A DNA stretch of 23,500 nucleotides from Mesostigma viride (lineage: Eukaryota; Streptophyta; Mesostigmatophyceae; Mesostigmatales; Mesostigmataceae): the NCBI GenBank assembly GCA_009746045.1, contig RPFO01000253.1, positions 4,524,832-4,548,331 on the forward strand, written 5' to 3'. Positions 18,041 to 23,500 of this stretch are shown piece by piece. The position numbers and the translations under genes were made by a program. Within the stretch, counting starts at the first letter, position 1. Each line of letters begins with the position of its first letter. Below the pieces are notes generated by a model. The model ran no database searches. It was not told where the DNA came from and worked only from the letters and a program-made list of their open reading frames with translations.

Positions 18041-19471
18041 ATGGAAGCCCGCGCGCTCCACCACAAGTCATTACTGTTCTTGTCGTTTCTGTTTGCTCGC
18101 GCTACGGGAGATTACGTGGTCGACCCCGACCCGCTGGTCCGCGAGAAGCTGGACCGCTGGCAGGATCTGCGCTTCGGCCTGCTAATGCACTGGGGCACGT
18201 ACAGCCAGTGGGGCATTGTGGAGTCCTGGTCGCTGTGCTCCGAGGACGTTGGCTGGGCGAGCCGTTTCATGGATGACTACTGCGAGTACAAGCGCGCTTA
18301 CGAAGGCCTGCAGAAGACGTTCAACCCCGGCCAATTCGACCCCCAGGATTGGGCCCGCATGGCCCGCGACGCCGGCATGAAATACGTCGTCTTCACCACC
18401 AAGCACCACGACGGCTTCAGCATGTTCGACACCAACCTGACCGACTACCGCGTGACGTCACCCCGGACGCCCTTCAGCGCCAACCCACGGTCCAACGTCG
18501 CCAAGGAGGTCTTCCGCGCGTTCAAACAAGAGGATTTCATGATTGGCGCCTACTTCTCCAAGCCCGACTGGCACAGCCCCGATTTCTGGTGGCCCTACTT
18601 TTCCACGCCCGACCGCAACGCCAACTACGACGTCACAAAGTACCCCGACAGGTGGCAGCGTTTCGTCAACTTCACGCACGGTCAGATCGCCGAGCTCATG
18701 TCGGGCGAGTACGGGCCCATCGACATCCTCTGGCTCGACGGCGGCTGGGTGCAGCCAGGGTGCAACCACCAGGACGTGGACATGCCAGGCATCACCGCGA
18801 AATCCCGCGAGAAACAGCCCGGTCTCATCGTGGTCGATCGGTCCGTCTCCGGACCGTACGAGAACTATCTGACCCCCGAGGCCAGCGTCCCCGAGGAGCC
18901 CATCCTGGTGCCCTGGGAGGTGTGCATGCCGATGGCCACGATGTGGTCGTACAACGCCAACGACACCTACAAGTCGTCGCATACCCTGGTTCACATGCTC
19001 GTGGACGTGGTCGCCAAGGGGGGGAACCTGCTGCTAAATATAGGGCCCAGCCCGGAGGGCACGTGGCATCCCACTGCGATCGAGCGGCTCAAGGACATTG
19101 GCGCGTGGATGAGCGTCAACGGGGAGGCTATTTATAGGACGCAACCGGTGGCCCCGTACGCGGAGGGCAAAGTGCGGCTCACCCAGAGGAAGAACGGGAC
19201 GGAGGTATTTGTGTTTTACATGGCGGAGGAGGCGGAGCACCAGCTACCGGCGTACGTCACTATGACCCAGTTTCAGCCGCATGAGGGCGCGGTGGTCACC
19301 CTACTGGGTGGTGACGGCAAGCCGTTACTGTGGAAGCCGGCGGGGTCGTCGGGGTTTGTGGTGGAGGTCCCGGAGGCGGTGCAGGCCGCTCCGCCTGCCG
19401 AGTATGTGTGGGTGTTCCGGGTGGGGGTCCCGGAAGGTGCGATCAGTGGGGACGAGGTGCAGTCCGAGTAG
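18041..19471 (+). CDS. Secreted GH29 alpha-L-fucosidase, intronless
   Basis: 476 residues, the usual size for GH29, hydrolysing alpha-L-fucosyl linkages. N-terminus: a signal peptide (basic start, then L-L-F-L-S-F-L-F) with likely cleavage before D-Y-V-V-D. The catalytic barrel shows R-F-G-L-L-M-H-W-G, F-T-T-K-H-H-D-G-F and I-D-I-L-W-L-D-G-G-W; the Asp in W-L-D-G-G-W (residue 233) is the expected nucleophile, from family knowledge. Later come K-G-G-N-L-L-L-N-I-G-P and a C-terminal beta domain. Several N-x-S/T sites (N-L-T, N-F-T, N-D-T, N-G-T) fit passage through the secretory pathway. I chose ATG 18041 because it has A at -3 and G at +4 and places the signal peptide at the N-terminus; ATG 17987 adds 18 hydrophilic residues. 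There are no introns, unlike its neighbour. A role in cell-wall or extracellular glycan turnover is inferred. The general acid/base residue was not assigned. Confidence 0.93.
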   Translation: MEARALHHKSLLFLSFLFARATGDYVVDPDPLVREKLDRWQDLRFGLLMHWGTYSQWGIVESWSLCSEDVGWASRFMDDYCEYKRAYEGLQKTFNPGQFDPQDWARMARDAGMKYVVFTTKHHDGFSMFDTNLTDYRVTSPRTPFSANPRSNVAKEVFRAFKQEDFMIGAYFSKPDWHSPDFWWPYFSTPDRNANYDVTKYPDRWQRFVNFTHGQIAELMSGEYGPIDILWLDGGWVQPGCNHQDVDMPGITAKSREKQPGLIVVDRSVSGPYENYLTPEASVPEEPILVPWEVCMPMATMWSYNANDTYKSSHTLVHMLVDVVAKGGNLLLNIGPSPEGTWHPTAIERLKDIGAWMSVNGEAIYRTQPVAPYAEGKVRLTQRKNGTEVFVFYMAEEAEHQLPAYVTMTQFQPHEGAVVTLLGGDGKPLLWKPAGSSGFVVEVPEAVQAAPPAEYVWVFRVGVPEGAISGDEVQSE

Positions 19472-19884
19472 GTGAAAGATTACCATAGTGTACCTCTATC
19501 GTGTTCTGTAGTGTATTGCCAAGCGGTTTTTTGGTTTGCTCTAATGGGACCACCGATGGTGCACTTGGATTAGGTAGAACGCGGCCCCAAGTGGATGCGG
19601 GCACTGTCAGATGAGATGTTACCATGGATGATATGTTGCGGAAGGAAACAATAGCTTGATCATGGTGAGCATGGGTCCACGGTATATCTGTCCATGCATG
19701 GCATATCTGCCTATATGGTTATTCCTTTTTTTTTTTGTGCGCCATGTTAAGTGAGGTATCTGTCTTACTTGCGCCATGTGCTCAGTGTGATGTACCTTGC
19801 TGCATTTTAGTCGTGCTTGAACTTCTCAAAGACTTTGATACTGTGAAGTTCACCTTTCAAATATTTGTCTTCGCACAAAGCACT

Positions 19885-19894
19885 TGTAAATAAA
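19885..19894 (+). promoter_or_regulatory. Candidate polyadenylation signal of the fucosidase gene
   Basis: TGTAA, the usual green-algal signal, overlaps AATAAA about 415 bases after the fucosidase stop. It is the first plausible site I noticed, but it is not unique enough to be certain. Confidence 0.4.
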
Positions 19895-19947
19895 CCACCA
19901 AGTTTATTTCAGGGCGTTTGGGTAGCTACCCTGGAATGTAGCAGGGT

Positions 19948-20023
19948 TAATTGATACATGTATCAATTATTAATTGAGACAACTATTTGGAGTTTGATAC
20001 AATACATAGTTGTCTCACTTAAT
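19948..20023. repeat. Palindrome plus adjoining 17-bp hairpin
   Basis: 19948-19969 is a perfect 22-bp palindrome centred on TACATGTA. Next to it, arms 19969-19985 and 20007-20023 pair at 15 of 17 positions around a 21-base loop. A related TAGTTGTCTCACTT string recurs at about 23279-23292. This may be the relic of a small inverted-repeat element. The rest of 19895-20436 shows no gene. Confidence 0.6.
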
Positions 20024-20653
20024 ATCTGGTTTTAATTTTTATTGATGCCATGCCATGTTTGTAGTAAACATGCCAACGTGCCGTGGCTAGTAGTTAATGT
20101 ACATGACCAGCGAAATAATAATGATTGATCGCATGCATGCGTACGCAGTGAGTTTTTAATTTGTACCATCAAGGAGACAAAAATGTTCAACGGATGTGGG
20201 CCGGACCGATCCTCTGCGTGTCAGTGTTGTAGTGATTGTAGTGAGTGTTAGTAGTGAGACAAGGTTGAAGTAGATGCGGTAATGGCCGCATGCATGGCAT
20301 TTCATAATACATGTGGATGATCGACTTGTGAACGTACTTGTCGTCGGCTAATAAAATGCGGGGCATTGTCCTCTGGGCATTGCCTCAACGGCTCCCTGAA
20401 TTAGTGGGATCGGGATATAACATCTTGAGCAGGTTGGGTGATCGCTGGTTGGAGCTAAATCCGTTAAATTAAATTAAATTGAATTAAATTGAAATTAAGT
20501 AGCATATTTCCGTTGGGAGCACGTGTAGCACATATCCCTGAGAAGGGGCATATGGCTTTTGATACATTCTGGGCTACTTCCTGCAACGCTAGGGTGCATA
20601 AACTACACCTGCTCTCCAGGGGTGCACCAAGCGCACCTGCCGACCACCATGAT

Positions 20654-21601
20654 TAATTAATACTGCATCACGTGAGCATAAGTCCTCAGTGGGAGGGGAA
20701 CATGGGATGGAATGGATGGTGTAAGCTATCTAGGTCCTACTGACAGGGGCATGGGCACCGCGGCCCGAATCGCTATGAATGCCATACACGGTCACACGCG
20801 GAACCCCCACAGACTTGGGGGTGGTCTCCTTCATTGATCACTACTTGCCATCTATCCTTGCGCACCATCTGCTTCCATATTACAGACAAACCAGGAGGCT
20901 GCCCGGGTGTGAGCCCTTCACGTCTAGTGTAGCACATGTCCATGCCGAGTCTATCACGAAAAGTCCACGGGTGGCGGCCCTGCCGCGCGCGGCCTGGGGC
21001 ACGCCAGGTGAGGACATATCGTCCAGGCTGGGCGGGCTAGGTGCCAGCTAGTCTATCAGATGTATCTACCTGATCTGTGCGGGCCAGGTGCCCGGCTAGG
21101 CCCAGGCGCCTGTGCCTAATAATAATGTGGGAAACATGGGGCAAATCAGCGTACAAATCCTCATTACTAATGTGCAAACCAAAGGGGATGTTAAGGGCCT
21201 TGCGCAGCATCTTGGTGACGGTGCCGTCGAGTCGTTGCTCCAGCTCCTGCGTTAGTGTCCAGGTCTCGGCGCCGTAGGTCAGGATCGTCAGAATGACGAC
21301 CTTGAAGAGGTCACGCTTAACGATCCGGGGTAGGGCGGGGTTGCTCCACCAGCGGCGGTGGTCATGGAGGTGCGCCCACGCCATGCCGATCCGTGTCGCC
21401 ATGTCGTCCTCGCAGTCGGGAAGCCAACTGCCGAGCAGCTTGAAGCGGCCTGAAGGAGGGTAGTGGACCTCGGTGTCGTCTACGAGGCGGAGTGTGGGTG
21501 GGGGCCCTGCCATGCCGAGGGCCAGGGCCTCCATTTGGGGGCTGATTTCTAGACCAACCGCCCGAGCCTCGAGCGTCAGGCAGTCCAGCCAAAGTTGGGC
21601 A
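20654..21601 (-). mobile_element. LINE-A copy 2, 5'-truncated, inserted in LINE-B copy 3
   Basis: A 948-bp insertion flanked by CACCATGAT at 20645-20653 and 21602-21610. It lacks the reverse transcriptase catalytic part. Its 3' region runs uninterrupted through the site where TIR1 entered copy 1, so it serves as the empty-site reference. It ends in a short ATTAATTA tail. Confidence 0.87.
21037..21601 (-). pseudogene. LINE-A C-terminal coding remnant
   Basis: One frame is open from the insertion edge to a stop at 21037. It contains Y-G-A-E-T-W-T-L-T, L-R-K-A-L-N-I-P-F, H-I-S-N-E-D-L-Y-A-D and R-H-R-R-L-G-L-A-G-H-L-A-R, a block common after the RT in non-LTR elements. It is better preserved than copy 1 but 5'-truncated and has no start codon of its own; an internal ATG at 21534 is incidental. 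Confidence 0.82.
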
Positions 21602-21714
21602 CACCATGATGTATCATATACCTAATAAGGCCTGCATGGCATGGGGTGGAAGATCATCATGGCTAAACAATGGCTAGGGCATGGCTCAGTCTCAGCAGAG
21701 AGTAGCTCTCTGCA

Positions 21715-21781
21715 TTAATTAATTAATTAAAATTGATTAATTAATTAATTAAATAATTAGTTAATTAATTAGGAACATCTC
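21715..21781 (-). mobile_element. 67-bp micro-insertion: LINE-B tail inside LINE-B
   Basis: It is bracketed by AGCTCTCTGCA at 21704-21714 and 21782-21792. On the minus strand it consists of about a dozen bases of the LINE-B 3' terminus (GATGTTCCTA) followed by about 55 bases of TTAATTAA-type tail. It interrupts the LINE-B palindrome (CAGAGAGT/ACTCTCTG) at its centre. It is best read as an extremely 5'-truncated retrotransposition event. Confidence 0.72.
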
Positions 21782-22286
21782 AGCTCTCTGCATGGGCTAA
21801 GTACTACAGTTGGAGCTAAACATGTGGTTAAATCCAGTGATGATTCATACGCCGTATTATACGCCGTATTTAGCGTATTATGCGCGATACGCAAGCGGCG
21901 CGTACGAAAATGGGGTACTTTCATACGCAACGCGTATTTTTGCGCATTTTTGCGTATTTTCGCGTATTTTTGGCATATTTTTGGCTTACGAGGTGGGTGC
22001 ATTTGCTTGCCTAGACTGCGGCGCGCCGACCTGTAGTAGGAACAAATAATTGCGTGATGAGCTAGCTAGTGTATAGTGCACTAAAGCTAAAAGCGCGTTC
22101 ATTGTGACTTGTGAACTGTGAAGGCGGGAAGGTGAAGGCGGGAAGGCTGAAGATTCATCATCAAGAGGGTGATAAGCAACAGTATATTTGGATCAAGAAG
22201 GTGATAAGGTGTGCCAGCAACGTCGTGGTCGTCTGGCACCTAGATCGTAGCATATCGACATCCAGGCATGGCTGACACGTGAGTCA

Positions 22287-22781
22287 ATGGAACACGATGA
22301 TGATGTGCGGCCCGATGAAGAAGAGGCCACATCCGAAACTGTCTGGACATACATTAGCAAAGAGCGCATCCTCAAGAATCGGCAGCAGACAAATAACTAC
22401 TACATGGATGATGGAGTACTCCGTTACAGGCTGCTGGTCGAGCAGGCGGAGAAGGAAAGCAATACCAGGAAGAGGAAGGCGACTAGTGACGCCAAGAAGC
22501 AGGCTGATGTGCGGGCGGCACTTAAAGACAGGCTTGCAGACGTTGTAGAAACCGACGCCTTTAACTGGGTGTCCCCTCATGCCAGCAACACCTCGGGGCG
22601 CGCTGCTGGGGCGGCTGGGCCAAGCGGATCATCAAAGGGCCAATCCACCGACGGTAATTTGCCCGCACCTTATGGGCTCAGCAAAGAGCAGCTGGACGAG
22701 GAGCTGTGCGAGGCATTCATTCGCGCCTTTCAATGCCATCGACGCCCTTCAATGTCATCGACACCTCGGGGCAATGTATAG
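22287..22781 (+). CDS. Hypothetical acidic/coiled protein inside TIR2
   Basis: An ATG-started ORF of 164 residues that I do not recognise. The N-terminus is acidic (M-E-H-D-D-D-V). The middle is Lys/Glu/Arg-rich and probably helical (E-Q-A-E-K-E-S-N-T-R-K-R-K, then A-A-L-K-D-R-L-A-D-V-V). A Gly/Ser/Ala linker follows, then a final amphipathic stretch (S-K-E-Q-L-D-E-E-L-C-E-A-F). No transposase triad, zinc finger or membrane segment is visible. It is the only long ORF between the TIR2 arms, so it may be an accessory or captured gene of that element. It could also be one exon of a larger gene, or chance. Confidence 0.4.
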   Translation: MEHDDDVRPDEEEATSETVWTYISKERILKNRQQTNNYYMDDGVLRYRLLVEQAEKESNTRKRKATSDAKKQADVRAALKDRLADVVETDAFNWVSPHASNTSGRAAGAAGPSGSSKGQSTDGNLPAPYGLSKEQLDEELCEAFIRAFQCHRRPSMSSTPRGNV

Positions 22782-23206
22782 TGCATGCATATCTTGAGTT
22801 CTACAAATTTATTATCCTTTCCAGTGAGTTGTGCATTGATACTGGTATTGATACTTAGTTGCATGTTGTCTCGATTTTGAAGAGAAACTATCAAGTTAGA
22901 CCGTTAGAAACTAAGCTTGTATTTAGGTAGTGGTGGCAATGCCAAAGGTCATGCTATATATGTCATGTATAGGCAAAAGGTATGGAAAAACACCAGCAGA
23001 CTATGCTTGGTTGCTCAGAATGTTGAAAACCCCTCAAAATCATGCCAAAAAAGGGGTTTTCAACGGTTAGCGTACGATCAGCGTATAATACATTATACAC
23101 CGCGTATTATACATTATACACCTGGGGCCGCGTACGACGCGTATCGCGTATGAATCATCACTGGTTAAATCCCACATTCCCTGTTTAGCTCCAACCAGCC
23201 ATCACC

Positions 23207-23346
23207 TGAGATCGACCCCGCGTTCGCACTAATTCACAAGCTAGTATAAGAGGTTCGGCGAAAGGCATGTTAGACTGTTTAGTTGTCTCACTTTTAGGTC
23301 TCAAATCTTGTGACATTGATTACATCGGCGGCGTGGGATCGATACA
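23207..23346. other. Unassigned flank right of TIR2
   Basis: No gene was recognised. It contains TAGTTGTCTCACTT at about 23279, the string shared with the hairpin at 20007-20023. Confidence 0.4.
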
Positions 23347-23500
23347 GCTGACTGACTGACTGACTGACTGACTGACTGACTGACTGACTGACTGACTGAC
23401 TGACTGACTCACTGACTCACTGACTGACTCACTGACTGACTGACTGACTGACTGCATGACTGACTGACTGACTGCATGACTGACTGACTGACTGACTGAC
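23347..23500. repeat. CTGA tetranucleotide microsatellite running off the window
   Basis: About 38 CTGA units with scattered variants (CTCA and GCATGA interruptions) continue to the last base. The true length is unknown. Confidence 0.95.

Larger units (their letters stand above)
20460..21808 (-). mobile_element. LINE-B copy 3, inserted in the left arm of TIR2
   Basis: The 12-bp target duplication GTTGGAGCTAAA lies at 20448-20459 and 21809-21820. The LINE-B 3' region reads on the minus strand from about 21808 to 21602, is broken by LINE-A copy 2, and resumes from 20653 to 20460, ending in a TTAATTTAAC-like tail. Deleting it restores a continuous TIR2 arm that matches the opposite arm, which is independent proof of the insertion. 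Confidence 0.82.
20437..23206. mobile_element. Inverted-repeat transposon TIR2, carrying nested insertions
   Basis: The left terminus starts GGTGATCGCTGGTTGGAGCT. It is interrupted at 20459 and continues at 21821 through GTGATGATTCATACGC. The reverse complement of the right end (about 23135-23206) reads the same way: GGTGATGGCTGGTTGGAGCT, then GTGATGATTCATACGC. Arms are about 60 bp with small gaps. The subterminal zones (21840-21985 and 23065-23155) are packed with GCGTATTATACGC-type palindromic motifs. TG flanks both sides, a possible 2-bp duplication. Without the LINE insertions the element is about 1.4 kb. The superfamily is unassigned. Confidence 0.72.

Noticed and set aside
18349-19137. 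A 262-codon ORF overlapping the fucosidase in another frame
   Set aside because: It is an Arg/His/Gln-rich shadow of a GC-rich gene. The GH29 frame explains the region.
1-23500. tRNA, rRNA or other structured RNA genes
   Set aside because: I saw no tRNA-like B-box with a matching A-box and acceptor stem, and no rRNA-like sequence. A covariance-model scan would be needed to exclude small RNAs.

Overview
This looks like nuclear DNA from a eukaryote, most likely a chlorophyte green alga. The grounds are GT-AG introns of 0.5-1.8 kb, GC-rich coding sequence with huge in-frame triplet-repeat tracts, a TGTAA motif after the only complete simple gene, and many non-LTR retrotransposon fragments. The lineage is inferred from style, not proven.

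Two genes stand in the middle, back to back. On the minus strand (17173 down to 5914) I reconstruct an eight-exon chaperone gene of about 1,826 codons. Every splice junction keeps phase. Exons 1-4 together give a three-repeat TPR domain with four of the five HSP70/HSP90 'carboxylate clamp' residues at exactly the HOP TPR1 spacing. Exons 7-8 together give a J-domain with HPD and a stop codon. Between them exon 4 encodes about 1,480 residues of mostly disordered, homopolymer-rich protein. A cysteine/histidine module, [C-x2-C-x(1-3)-C] ... [C-x2-C-x-C-x4-H], occurs three times: before the TPRs, at the end of exon 4, and before the J-domain. I do not recognise it as a named domain. On the plus strand (18041-19471) lies an intronless secreted GH29 alpha-L-fucosidase. 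The two genes share an upstream interval of 0.6-0.9 kb.

The flanks are mobile-element territory. LINE-A, a non-LTR family with a decayed reverse transcriptase, occurs at 1-1235 plus 4631-4790, split by a 3,395-bp inverted-repeat transposon with a 2-bp duplication. It occurs again, 5'-truncated, at 20654-21601. LINE-B has at least four insertions, each with an 11-12 bp target-site duplication: 5070-5670, 16057-16374, 20460-21808 and a 67-bp micro-insertion at 21715-21781. The right end is a nest: a terminal-inverted-repeat element (20437-23206) holds LINE-B, which in turn holds LINE-A and the micro-insertion. The window ends in a CTGA microsatellite.

The chaperone's introns hold minisatellites, a LINE-B insertion, a foldback element and two decayed partial copies of neighbouring exons, so this gene appears to evolve by internal duplication. 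No RNA genes, CRISPR arrays or bacterial-type features were found.
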